The notes: generated from the letters alone by a model not told the origin. DNA of 8,936 nucleotides from Clostridiales bacterium (GCA_019422005.1 JAHZEF010000011.1:22305-31240); one strand, 5' to 3'. Shown: positions 1 to 6,706, numbered from the stretch's first letter. Program-made: numbers and translations.

Positions 1-1
1 A

Positions 2-22
2 AGGGAGGTTCCCGAGCCGTGA
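2..22 (+). CDS. C-terminal end of an upstream gene (partial), possibly the nuclease partner of the ATPase
   Basis: Frame 2 is open from the window edge and ends with TGA at 20-22, giving a tail that reads ...REVPEP. This stop overlaps the GTG start at 19 in a GTGA arrangement, the usual 4-bp overlap of translationally coupled genes. In Firmicutes, YhaN-like ATPases often follow a metallophosphoesterase/SbcD-like nuclease gene (YhaO type), so that is the expected identity. Only six codons are visible, so neither the frame nor the product can be shown from this window. Confidence 0.35.
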   Translation, partial: REVPEP

Positions 23-2205
23 TTCTGCACCGCATGACCGCCACCTTCGGGCGGCTGAACGGGGATTCCCTGACGCTTCACGAGGGCCTGAACGTACTGA
101 CCGCGCCCAACGAAGCCGGGAAGTCCACCTGGGCCGCCTTTCTCCTTTCCATGCTGTACGGCGTGGACACCGCGGAGCGCGCCACCCGCACCTCCCTGCC
201 CGTCAAAACCAAATACCGCCCCTGGAGCGGCCGGCCCATGGAGGGCAGCCTGGAGCTCACCTGGGAGGGGCGGCGCATGGTGATCGAGCGCACCAGCCAG
301 GGCCGGGCGCCCATGGCCCAGTTCCGGGCCTACGATGCCGCCACCGGCCGCCCGGCGGAGCTGGCCGCGGAGGCCTGCGGCCCGGCGCTGCTGGGTGTGG
401 AGCGCAGCGTATACGAGCGCAGCGGCTTTATCCGCCAGCAGGGCATGGCCCTGACCGCCGACCACGCGCTGGAGGCCCGGCTGGAGGCGCTGGTCACCAC
501 CGGGGACGAGGCCTGCAGCTGCAGCCGCGCCGAACAGCGGCTGCGGGAGCTGCGGAACCGCCGCCGCCACAACCGGACCGGCCTGCTGCCCCAGGCGGAG
601 GCGCAGCTTGCCGCGGTGCAAGCCCGGCTGGACGGCCTGCGGCAGCTGGGCCGGGAGTCCATGGCCCTGGAGGCCCGCCGGGAGGCGCTGGACGCAGAGC
701 TGCAGGCGCTGGAGCGGCGCGCCGGCGAGCGCCGGGCGCAGGAGGCCCGGCAGCGGCAGCTACAGCTGGAGCAGGCCCTGCAGGATCGGGACAAAAAGGA
801 AGCCGCGCTGGAAGAAAAGCGCAGGACCGTGGAAGGCCTGCCGGCGGCCGGCGCGCTGCAGGAGCTTCTTCTGGAGCTGGAGCGGCTGGCAGAGACGGGC
901 AGCGCGCTGGAATCGGATCTCCGGCTGGGCGTCCCCGAGCCGGAGCTGCCGGACTGCCCGCCGGCTTTCACCGCGCTGACCGCAGAGCAGGTGCGCAGCC
1001 GGGCGGAGGAAGACTGCCGGCAGCTTTCCCTGCTGCAGCGGCGGCGCATCCCCTGGCTGCTGCCGGCGCTGCTGGCTCTGGCCGGCGGCGGCCTGGCCGT
1101 TGGCATGGCCGGGCTCCTCTCCTCCCGTCCCCTTCCGGCCGCCGCCGGGCTGCTTCTGGCGGCGGCCGCCGGCGCGGCGGCCGTGGTTCACGGGCTCCGC
1201 CGCCGCCGCGCCGGCCGGGAGGCCCGGGAGATCCTGGAGCGCTACGGCGCGGGCAGCGCCGCGGACGTGCGCCGCATGGCGGAGCACCGCTGCGAGGCCC
1301 TGCTGTTCCACCAGCGGAGCACGGCGGCGGCGGAGAACCAGCGCCGCGCCCTGAGCGGGCGCAGCAGCGCGTTTGCCGCCCGCCGGGAGGCGCTGCTGGC
1401 GCAGATCCGCCCCTTCGCCCCCGGCGTGCAGGATCTGGACGCGGCCCGGAGCGCCGTGCGGCGGGGCATCCACCTCTGGCAGTTCCACGCCGCAGCCCAG
1501 CGGGAGGCCGCGCTGGCCTGCGAGCGGTACGAGGCCCTGCGCAGCGCCATGGGCCCGCCGGCGGCCGGCGGCGCTGCCGGCGCGGACGACGGGCGGCTGG
1601 ACGCCGTCCGCCGGGAGCTGCAGGACGTGCAGTCCCAGCTGGATCTGCGCCGCGGGCGCATGGAGGCCTCCGGCGACCCCGCCGCGCTGGCCGCCGAGCA
1701 GGAGCAGCTGACGGAGCGGATCGCGCGCCTGCAGCGGGAGTACGACGCGCTGACGCTGGCCCTGGACGCGCTGGGCCGGGCCAACGACAGCCTGCAGACG
1801 CGCTTCTCGCCCCGGATCAACGAGCTGGCAGCCCGGTACATATCCCGCCTGACCGGCGGCCGGTACGACCGCGTCCTGCTGGATCCGGCGATGCACATCA
1901 CCGCCCGGCAGGCCGGCGAGGCCGTAACCCGCCCCCTGCCGGCGCTGAGCGCCGGCACGGCCGACCAGCTGTATCTGGCCGTCCGGCTGGCCATCGCCGC
2001 GCTGGCGCTGCCGCCCCAGGCCCCGCTGGTGCTGGACGACGCGCTGATCGCCTTCGACGATACCCGGATGGCCGCGGCCATGGAGCTGCTGCAGGAGCTT
2101 TCCCGGGAGCGCCAGATCCTGCTGTTCACCTGCCAGGGCCGGGAAGCGGCCTGGCTGGAGCGCTGCGGAGGGCAGGCCCGGCAGCCCATACCGCCCGGCA
2201 GATAG
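19..2205 (+). CDS. SMC/Rad50-like AAA ATPase, YhaN family, with central membrane segments
   Basis: A 728-residue ABC/SMC-type ATPase, probably acting in DNA repair with an SbcD-like nuclease. The GTG start at 19 follows AAGGGAGG at 1-8. Walker A is APNEAGKST (residues 29-37). Glutamines 140-141 in GFIRQQGM could form the Q-loop. Residues about 165-300 are an Arg/Glu/Leu-rich coiled coil. Two hydrophobic stretches, about 344-367 and 372-392, sit where Rad50 would carry its hinge, and no CxxC zinc hook is seen. A second coiled-coil arm follows (about 395-600). The ABC signature is LSAGTADQ (643-650) and Walker B is LVLDD (670-674), continuing ALIAFDD. The usual H-loop histidine position reads FTCQGRE, with Gln. 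The gene is very GC-rich (roughly 70-75%), which creates many long shadow frames. Family assignment is firm; substrate and membrane location are inferred. Confidence 0.9.
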   Translation: MILHRMTATFGRLNGDSLTLHEGLNVLTAPNEAGKSTWAAFLLSMLYGVDTAERATRTSLPVKTKYRPWSGRPMEGSLELTWEGRRMVIERTSQGRAPMAQFRAYDAATGRPAELAAEACGPALLGVERSVYERSGFIRQQGMALTADHALEARLEALVTTGDEACSCSRAEQRLRELRNRRRHNRTGLLPQAEAQLAAVQARLDGLRQLGRESMALEARREALDAELQALERRAGERRAQEARQRQLQLEQALQDRDKKEAALEEKRRTVEGLPAAGALQELLLELERLAETGSALESDLRLGVPEPELPDCPPAFTALTAEQVRSRAEEDCRQLSLLQRRRIPWLLPALLALAGGGLAVGMAGLLSSRPLPAAAGLLLAAAAGAAAVVHGLRRRRAGREAREILERYGAGSAADVRRMAEHRCEALLFHQRSTAAAENQRRALSGRSSAFAARREALLAQIRPFAPGVQDLDAARSAVRRGIHLWQFHAAAQREAALACERYEALRSAMGPPAAGGAAGADDGRLDAVRRELQDVQSQLDLRRGRMEASGDPAALAAEQEQLTERIARLQREYDALTLALDALGRANDSLQTRFSPRINELAARYISRLTGGRYDRVLLDPAMHITARQAGEAVTRPLPALSAGTADQLYLAVRLAIAALALPPQAPLVLDDALIAFDDTRMAAAMELLQELSRERQILLFTCQGREAAWLERCGGQARQPIPPGR

Positions 2206-2269
2206 GCGCGCCGGGACGGCCCATGCGGGGCAGCCGCCCTGCGCGCGGAGGCCCGGAAGCAGAAAAGGT

Positions 2270-2319
2270 TTCATCGCTCATTTCATCCATGCAAAATGAT
2301 GGATGAAATGAGCGATGAA
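2270..2319. repeat. 21-bp perfect inverted repeat with 8-nt spacer
   Basis: The arm at 2270-2290 is the exact reverse complement of 2299-2319, with spacer GCAAAATG between them. Each arm contains GATGAA twice, 12 bp apart (GATGAA-ATGAGC-GATGAA on the plus strand of the right arm). No T-run follows, so it is not a classical intrinsic terminator for the ATPase gene, although as RNA it would form a strong hairpin. The same GATGAA-ATGAGC-GATGAA block recurs in front of the fic gene (2565-2582). That makes an operator or a relic of a duplication more likely than a terminator. Confidence 0.85.
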
Positions 2320-2336
2320 CTGTAATAACAGACGCG
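2291..2336 (+). repeat. 46-bp direct repeat, copy A (degenerate promoter/operator copy)
   Basis: This segment matches 2554-2599 at 43 of 46 positions. It begins GCAAAATGAT and ends GACGCG. Two of the three differences fall where copy B has a TATAAT hexamer: copy A reads TGTAATAAC where copy B reads TGTTATAAT. Copy A therefore looks like the same regulatory segment without a working -10 element. Its left part doubles as the right arm of the inverted repeat at 2270-2319. Confidence 0.85.
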
Positions 2337-2355
2337 CGGGACGGCCGTCCCGCGC
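2334..2355. repeat. 22-bp perfect GC palindrome
   Basis: GCGCGGGACGG (2334-2344) is followed directly by its reverse complement (2345-2355). As RNA it could fold into a 9-bp GC stem with a GGCC tetraloop. No T-run follows. It overlaps the end of repeat copy A by three bases. It could act as a protein site or an mRNA 3'-end hairpin for the ATPase transcript; the sequence does not decide between these. Confidence 0.6.
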
Positions 2356-2386
2356 AGCAGGCGGACGACCGCTTTGATGGCTTGCG

Positions 2387-2473
2387 GCGATTTTCGATCC
2401 CCGTTTTTTGCGCCAGTCCAGCCCCTGCAACCCTCTGCCGCAAATGGCAGGCTGCATTTCGGGGCAAAATCGC
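2387..2473. other. Nested inverted repeats; possible structured RNA or folded leader
   Basis: Several arms pair in nested order: GCGATTTT (2387-2394) with AAAATCGC (2466-2473), GCCCC (2421-2425) with GGGGC (2461-2465), TGCA (2426-2429) with TGCA (2453-2456), and CTGCC (2435-2439) with GGCAG (2446-2450) around a GCAAAT loop. CCCCG at 2399-2403 could pair instead with CGGGG at 2460-2464, giving an alternative fold, and is followed by six Ts (2404-2409). No good coding frame crosses the region. I recognise no named riboswitch or ncRNA family. It lies upstream of the best fic promoter, so it would not be in that transcript. Confidence 0.35.
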
Positions 2474-2489
2474 ACAACTTCGTCCGCTC

Positions 2490-2504
2490 TTCAATTCAAT
2501 TCAA
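2490..2504. repeat. Short tandem repeat (TTCAA x3) upstream of fic promoter
   Basis: Three perfect TTCAA units, followed by a partial TCA, lie 12 bp upstream of the TTGACA hexamer at 2517. The tract is AT-rich in otherwise GC-rich DNA, so it may act as an UP-like or bendable element. Pentanucleotide tracts can change copy number by slippage, but three units is short for that. Confidence 0.5.
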
Positions 2505-2516
2505 TCAAAAGTAGTG

Positions 2517-2545
2517 TTGACATCCGGCACATTTGGGAGTATGCT
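2517..2545 (+). promoter_or_regulatory. Candidate sigma-A promoter P1 for fic
   Basis: A perfect -35 TTGACA (2517-2522), a 17-bp spacer and a -10 TATGCT (2540-2545, 4/6) predict a start near 2552. That puts repeat copy B at the very 5' end of the transcript, about 60 nt before the fic ATG. A repressor bound to the repeat would block initiation or early elongation. Confidence 0.55.
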
Positions 2546-2553
2546 GGATCAGC

Positions 2554-2599
2554 GCAAAATGATTGATGAAATGAGCGATGAACTGTTATAATAGACGCG
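2554..2599 (+). repeat. 46-bp direct repeat, copy B, immediately upstream of fic (putative operator)
   Basis: This is the intact partner of 2291-2336. It holds the GATGAA-ATGAGC-GATGAA block (2565-2582) and an extended -10 element TGTTATAAT (2584-2592). It runs right up to the fic ribosome binding site. Its position over the transcription start region and its duplication fit a regulator binding site; the wHTH tail of the Fic protein is an obvious candidate reader, by inference only. Confidence 0.8.
2563..2592 (+). promoter_or_regulatory. Candidate extended -10 promoter P2 inside repeat copy B
   Basis: TTGATG (2563-2568), an 18-bp spacer and a perfect TATAAT (2587-2592) preceded by TGT (extended -10 TGnTATAAT). 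The predicted start near 2599 would fall on the ribosome binding site, giving a very short leader. P2 is therefore doubtful for fic translation, despite good hexamers. Copy A has lost the TATAAT. Confidence 0.4.
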
Positions 2600-2610
2600 A
2601 GGTGACAGCC

Positions 2611-3609
2611 ATGTACAACAGGAACCCGCCGTTTGAAATTACGAACGCCATTCTGGAGGAGATTGCTGAAATTGCTGAACTGGTCGGCCATGCGGCGGCT
2701 TCGCAGGCGCTGTCCGCAGTACCCGCGCTGCGCCGTGCCAACCGCATCCGGACGATCCATTCCTCCCTGGCCATTGAGCAAAACACCCTGAGCCTGGAGC
2801 AGGTTACAGCCGTCCTGAACGGCAGGCAGGTCATCGCTCCGCCCAGGGACATTGCAGAAGTCAAAAACGCCTATGAAATTTATGAACGGATGGAGGCCCT
2901 GGATCCGTATTCCGTGGACGATCTGCTCCTTGCCCATGGCGTTTTGACCCGCGGCCTGCTGGAGGAATCCGGCTGCTTCCGTTCGGGGCCGGCAGGCGTG
3001 GCGGACAGGCATGGCAACATCCTGCATTTCGGGACGCTGCCCGACTATGTGCCGGGGCTGGTCATGGAACTGCTGGGCTGGGTCCGCAGCAGCGAGTATC
3101 ACATGCTGATCAAAAGCTGCGTATTTCACTATGAACTGGAGCTGATCCATCCGTTTGCCGACGGCAACGGCCGGATCGGGCGCCTTTGGCACACGCTGCT
3201 GCTGACGCAATGGAAGCCCCTGTTTGCCTGGCTCCCGGTGGAATCCATCCTCCATGACCGGCAGGACGAATACTACCAGGCCATCAACCGCTCCAACAGC
3301 GAGGCCGCGTCTACCGCTTTCATCACGTTCATGCTGTCGGCCATCCGGGAGGCGCTCCTGGAGGCCGTACAAAGCGGCGGCAAGGCGCCGTGCGATGGGG
3401 CGCAGCGCCGGGCGCAGATTGTGCAGTTCCTGGAGCAGCACGGAATCATCCGCAATGCCGACGTAAGGGAGCTGTTCGCCGTATCGTCCGCCACGGCAAA
3501 TCGGATTCTCACCGGTCTGGCCGGGGCGGGAGCCCTCCAGAAAATCCGCATCGGGCGCTCCTGGGGCTACGTGCTGCCGGAGACTCACAAGACGGCCGGG
3601 CAGGATTGA
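2611..3609 (+). CDS. Fic domain AMP-transferase-like protein with C-terminal winged helix
   Basis: A 332-residue Fic-family protein, the family that usually transfers AMP from ATP to a Ser, Thr or Tyr of a target protein. The Fic motif HPFADGNGRIGR (residues 180-191) has the catalytic His and the phosphate-binding GNGR intact. An N-terminal motif SSLAIEQN (51-58) matches the inhibitory helix of class II Fic proteins, with Glu56 present but Gln in place of the usual Gly/Asn after it. Residues about 264-325 form a winged helix-turn-helix (recognition helix about VSSATANRILTGL, wing IGRSWGYVL). The ATG at 2611 is chosen because GAGGTGA (2599-2605) lies 5 bp upstream; the in-frame ATG at 2578 lies inside the promoter repeat. 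No small antitoxin gene precedes it, consistent with built-in inhibition. The target is unknown. Confidence 0.92.
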   Translation: MYNRNPPFEITNAILEEIAEIAELVGHAAASQALSAVPALRRANRIRTIHSSLAIEQNTLSLEQVTAVLNGRQVIAPPRDIAEVKNAYEIYERMEALDPYSVDDLLLAHGVLTRGLLEESGCFRSGPAGVADRHGNILHFGTLPDYVPGLVMELLGWVRSSEYHMLIKSCVFHYELELIHPFADGNGRIGRLWHTLLLTQWKPLFAWLPVESILHDRQDEYYQAINRSNSEAASTAFITFMLSAIREALLEAVQSGGKAPCDGAQRRAQIVQFLEQHGIIRNADVRELFAVSSATANRILTGLAGAGALQKIRIGRSWGYVLPETHKTAGQD

Positions 3610-3998
3610 AGCGGGCTTCCAGCGCGGCGGCCGTTTGGTTGACAGTCCGCGGTATCATTCCGTGTGCAGCCTGCAGGCGCAATCCTGTTTTGAAGCAGCT
3701 GGTTTTGGCTTTTTCAGGCCCGAACCGGCTGCTTTGCTCCTGTGGCGCTGCAATCAGCATGCTGCAGCAGGCAGCATCCAGGGACGCTCCTGCCCATCGG
3801 GGAAGATAGGGCAATCTTTTTTACGTCGGTTTCGATCCATCCGCCCCGGTAAAGCGCCTTCCGGGAGCTGCGGAACGCCATCTGCCAAATCCGCGCTGCA
3901 CCTTACTCCCCACGCAAACCCGGCGCAGCGGCCGCACCGCACGGGTTCCCGCCGTTCGGCCCCCTGCCGGGCGCGGGGGGAGGCTGGGGGCGGCAGTG
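3610..3998. other. Non-coding stretch between convergent fic and surface-protein genes
   Basis: No credible gene. The best fic 3'-end signal is an imperfect hairpin: arms at 3693-3704 and 3723-3734 (about 12 bp with one G-U pair, 18-nt loop) followed only by TGCTCC, so it is a weak terminator. A second small hairpin pairs ATGCTGC (3759-3765) with GCAGCAT (3771-3777). A TTGACA at 3639-3644 has no matching -10. The plus-strand frames here do not look like proteins and lack ribosome binding sites. Confidence 0.5.
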
Positions 3999-4027
3999 AA
4001 AAAACCCCCGGGCCGAAGCCCGGGGGT
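3999..4027 (-). terminator. Rho-independent terminator of the SLH protein gene
   Basis: Read on the minus strand, a 9-bp stem CCCCCGGGC/GCCCGGGGG closes a UUCG tetraloop and is followed directly by six Ts (3999-4004). It lies about 38 bp after the stop codon of the surface-protein gene. This is a textbook strong terminator. Confidence 0.95.
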
Positions 4028-4030
4028 CCC

Positions 4031-4047
4031 GATTCTGATTCAGAATC
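4031..4047. repeat. 17-bp dyad in the SLH gene 3' UTR
   Basis: GATTCTGA (4031-4038) and TCAGAATC (4040-4047) are perfect inverted arms around one base, between the stop codon and the terminator. As RNA it could form a small extra hairpin that protects the transcript end; as DNA it could be a protein site. Function not shown. Confidence 0.45.
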
Positions 4048-4064
4048 TTACCATGCAAGCAGGA

Positions 4065-6572
4065 TTACTTGCTGGTCGCGCTGGTCAGGATGATGGTGAC
4101 AGCGCCGTCGGAGCTGATGTTCAGCGCCAGGGTCGCCTCAGCAACCTTGTCATCCTCGATCAGGGAAGCCAGACGGGACAGGGAGGCAATGCCTCTGTCG
4201 TACTGGCCGGAAGCATCCTGATCGTGCAGGTCGACGAACGCAGCGCCGTCGGTCTCGATGTCGGCAACCGTGAACTCGCCCTTCTTGATGGACAGCAGGC
4301 CCTCGTACAGGTCTACATAGGAAGCGCCAATCACAACGCCGGACTCGTCGTCCCAAGTGTAGCTCTTGGAGATGTCAAAGTTAGCGGGCGTATCCAGCTC
4401 GTAGTAGCCGTCCTCGTTCTCCGCATAGGAGAAGAACTGGCCAGCCTTGATGAAGGAGGGATACTCGTCGTCAGCGATGTTCAGGGAGTCCTTGGTGCCG
4501 TTGGCCAGGTAGACCTCCTGGGTGTAGAAGCCGTCGCCCTTCTCATCGGAAACCGCATCGACGTACAGGATGTCGTCGCTGTTGAAGTCCACAGACTCGG
4601 AGGTGTCGGCGCCGGCGATGATGACGTACAGAGCGATGTTCTTGCCATCCTCGGTGATGACCGTCACATCGTCGCCAGCCTTCACGGTGTAGGAGATGCC
4701 GCCGGTCTTCAGGGACGCGGACAGGTCAGCCTCGCTGCCTTCCACCATGATGTACTGGGTGGAGCTGTTCAGACGGATCAGGTCGCCGGTCTGGTCGACC
4801 TTGTTGCCGGACTTGGTGAACTTGGCGCCGTCGACAACCGTTGCATCGGTGTCGTAGTCGGCATCGGCCCACTCGGTCAGGTCATACTTGTCGTTGTTGG
4901 CCTTGAAGTCGCCGTTCTTCTTGTCGGAGATGGTGACCAGATCACCGTTGGAAACGCTGTACTTGCTCATGGCCTGCTCCAGCTCAACCTCGGAGACGGA
5001 GCCGTCGGTCAGGGCAACCAGCTGTGCAAAGTAGGCATCCTTGTTATAGCTATCCTTGCCAGTCCAGTTGGCAACCACATAGTAGACATCGTCGATGGTG
5101 GCCTGGCCTTCGTTCTCTTCGAAGCCGATCAGGTTGTCGTTGACGTCCAGATACAGGGTGTAGTCATAGTCGCTGCCGGTGCTGACCTTGGACAGATCCA
5201 GGTTCAGAGCGCCAACCGCATAGTACTTGGTGCCGTCCACCGTCAGGTAGCCGTCCTTGGTGTTTCTGGTGGTGACGGAGCCGGTGACTGTGTTGGCAAT
5301 GTTGGAGGCGATCACGTCGGTGCCGTTGTCAATATAGGCAACATAGGCGCCTTCCACATAGGTCTTGGCGTCGAAGCCGGGGAGGTCGATGTCGTTGACG
5401 GTATCGAAGTCCTCGAGGGAGACGTAGTAGGACACGCCGTCCTTCTCGTCGGAAGCCTTGATGTCGTCGTCCACTTCGTCGATCTTGCTGACGGAGTAGT
5501 AGTAAACCACCACAGCGGTGATCTCATCGCTGTCGTCCTCATTCAGGAAGACTTCCACGACGGAGCCGCGCTTCAGGGCAGCCAGGGCCTCACTCTGCTC
5601 AGCTGTCTTATCGCCGTTGACGGCGATCTTGACTCCTTCAGCCAGCTTGGCGTCGCTGTTGTCCAGCAGATCCTCGTCCTTCAGGGCGGTGATCAGGTCA
5701 GCCTTGCTGCTGTAGTCGTCTTCCAGAACAAACACTTCGTCTGCGGCGGAGCCGTAGGTGCCGATGTCGTCCTTCTTGTAGGTCCACTTGTTGCCGGGAC
5801 GGCCGAAGTCATCGGACTGGCCTTCCTTCTTGTCCAGATCCTCGAAGTACTTGGCGCGCAGGGTCTCGTAGACAACCTTGTCTTCCTTGTCGGAGATGTT
5901 GATGAACTCAGGATCGGAAGCGCCCTGGGAGATCTCAACGCCGTTGATGACGATGTTGGAGCCCTTGTTGGAGTACTTCACGGTCTTGGCGTTCAGCGCG
6001 TTGAACATCATCTGGGCAGCGGCCTCACGGGTGAGGGCGGCGCTCATGTCGATTTTGTTCAGGTTCTTCAGCAGGCCGGCAGTCTTGGCGTCGGCCAGGG
6101 TGTTGACCGCCCAGTTCACGCCCACATACTGCTCGATGGTGGCGTCATAGCCCAGCGCGCAGAGCAGCATCTTGGCAGCCTGGGTGCCGGTCACGGAGCC
6201 TTCGGGGTTGAACTTGCCGTTGCCGACGCCGGCCACGAAGCCGGTCTTGGAGGCGTAGGCAATGTAGCCGCGGGCCCAGTGGGTGGTGCAGTCGGAGAAG
6301 GTGTTGGCGCCTGCATACAGATCGCCGACATCATCGCCGGAAGCCAGGATGTACGCAACCATCTTGGCCATCTGTGCACGGGTCACGTTGGCCGTGGGAC
6401 GGAAGGTACCGTCGGTATAGCCGTTGATCACGCCGATCCCGGCCATGACGTCAACAGCTTCTTTGTAAGTGACGCTGCTGTCGTCGGAGAACTTTGCGCC
6501 GGCGACGGTTGCGAAGCCCATCAGGGTGGCCACAACCAGAACCAGCGCGAGAACCTTTTTCAGATTCTTCAT
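4065..6572 (-). CDS. Secreted S-layer homology (SLH) domain protein, probable S-layer or major surface protein
   Basis: An 835-residue exported protein. Residues 1-26 are a signal peptide (MKNLKK, a hydrophobic core, then ATVAGA with likely cleavage before KFSDD). Three SLH modules follow at about 28-78, 91-142 and 150-196. SLH modules bind secondary cell-wall polymers and hold proteins on the cell wall. The TRAE-type binding motifs read VTRAQ, VTGTQ and LTREA, so the second lacks the usual Arg. The remaining ~640 residues are acidic, rich in Asp, Tyr and Val, probably beta-rich, with no motif I recognise and no C-terminal anchor. AGGAGG (6583-6588) sits 10 bp before the ATG. Codons are strongly selected: the antisense frame is open for the gene's whole length, so TTA, CTA and TCA codons are essentially absent. 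With the strong terminator this implies high expression. A structural S-layer role is inferred. Confidence 0.92.
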   Translation of the reverse strand: MKNLKKVLALVLVVATLMGFATVAGAKFSDDSSVTYKEAVDVMAGIGVINGYTDGTFRPTANVTRAQMAKMVAYILASGDDVGDLYAGANTFSDCTTHWARGYIAYASKTGFVAGVGNGKFNPEGSVTGTQAAKMLLCALGYDATIEQYVGVNWAVNTLADAKTAGLLKNLNKIDMSAALTREAAAQMMFNALNAKTVKYSNKGSNIVINGVEISQGASDPEFINISDKEDKVVYETLRAKYFEDLDKKEGQSDDFGRPGNKWTYKKDDIGTYGSAADEVFVLEDDYSSKADLITALKDEDLLDNSDAKLAEGVKIAVNGDKTAEQSEALAALKRGSVVEVFLNEDDSDEITAVVVYYYSVSKIDEVDDDIKASDEKDGVSYYVSLEDFDTVNDIDLPGFDAKTYVEGAYVAYIDNGTDVIASNIANTVTGSVTTRNTKDGYLTVDGTKYYAVGALNLDLSKVSTGSDYDYTLYLDVNDNLIGFEENEGQATIDDVYYVVANWTGKDSYNKDAYFAQLVALTDGSVSEVELEQAMSKYSVSNGDLVTISDKKNGDFKANNDKYDLTEWADADYDTDATVVDGAKFTKSGNKVDQTGDLIRLNSSTQYIMVEGSEADLSASLKTGGISYTVKAGDDVTVITEDGKNIALYVIIAGADTSESVDFNSDDILYVDAVSDEKGDGFYTQEVYLANGTKDSLNIADDEYPSFIKAGQFFSYAENEDGYYELDTPANFDISKSYTWDDESGVVIGASYVDLYEGLLSIKKGEFTVADIETDGAAFVDLHDQDASGQYDRGIASLSRLASLIEDDKVAEATLALNISSDGAVTIILTSATSK

Positions 6573-6693
6573 GTCGAGTATTCCTCCTCGTAAAATGTCA
6601 GAGCCCTGCCCCGCCGCCGTTCAGCGCCCGGTATACATACCGTGGCTAGCCTTCCCGTATCTATGCCGGGTTCATCCGGGGCGCGGCAACTCT

Positions 6694-6706
6694 CTGCATG
6701 ATGCAG
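6694..6706. promoter_or_regulatory. 13-bp dyad at the predicted SLH transcription start (operator candidate)
   Basis: CTGCAT-G-ATGCAG is a perfect dyad with 6-bp arms. It abuts the -10 of the candidate SLH promoter and covers its predicted start near 6698. The position fits a repressor operator, but a short dyad can occur by chance. Confidence 0.35.

Noticed and set aside
760..2274. Long minus-strand frames opposite the ATPase gene (504 and 315 codons)
   Set aside because: They are by-products of about 70% GC. The proteins are rich in Arg, Ala, Gly and Ser with no recognisable domain, and the plus strand carries clear Walker and signature motifs.
2270..2319. Intrinsic terminator for the ATPase gene
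   Set aside because: The hairpin is strong, but no U-tract follows, and the arms recur at the fic promoter, which fits a binding site better.
2126..2494. Minus-strand frames of 64-122 codons between the ATPase and fic genes
   Set aside because: No ribosome binding sites or family features; they read through the inverted repeats, and their His/Phe/Ser-rich patterns come from those repeats.
2578..2610. Earlier in-frame ATG for fic (adds 11 residues)
   Set aside because: It lies inside the promoter/operator repeat and lacks a Shine-Dalgarno, whereas the ATG at 2611 has GAGGTGA 5 bp upstream.
2491..3588. A 365-codon minus-strand frame opposite fic
   Set aside because: It is a shadow of the Fic gene, which has the complete Fic motif and a good ribosome binding site on the other strand.
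3390..4093. Plus-strand frames of 139 and 152 codons downstream of fic
   Set aside because: The first is mostly an off-frame reading of the Fic C-terminus; the second is compositionally odd and has no ribosome binding site.
3996..6593. An 865-codon open frame on the plus strand opposite the SLH gene
   Set aside because: It is codon-aligned antisense to the surface-protein gene and stays open only because that gene avoids TTA, CTA and TCA codons. Its product is low-complexity Val/Gly/Leu/Asp sequence, and it starts inside the terminator.
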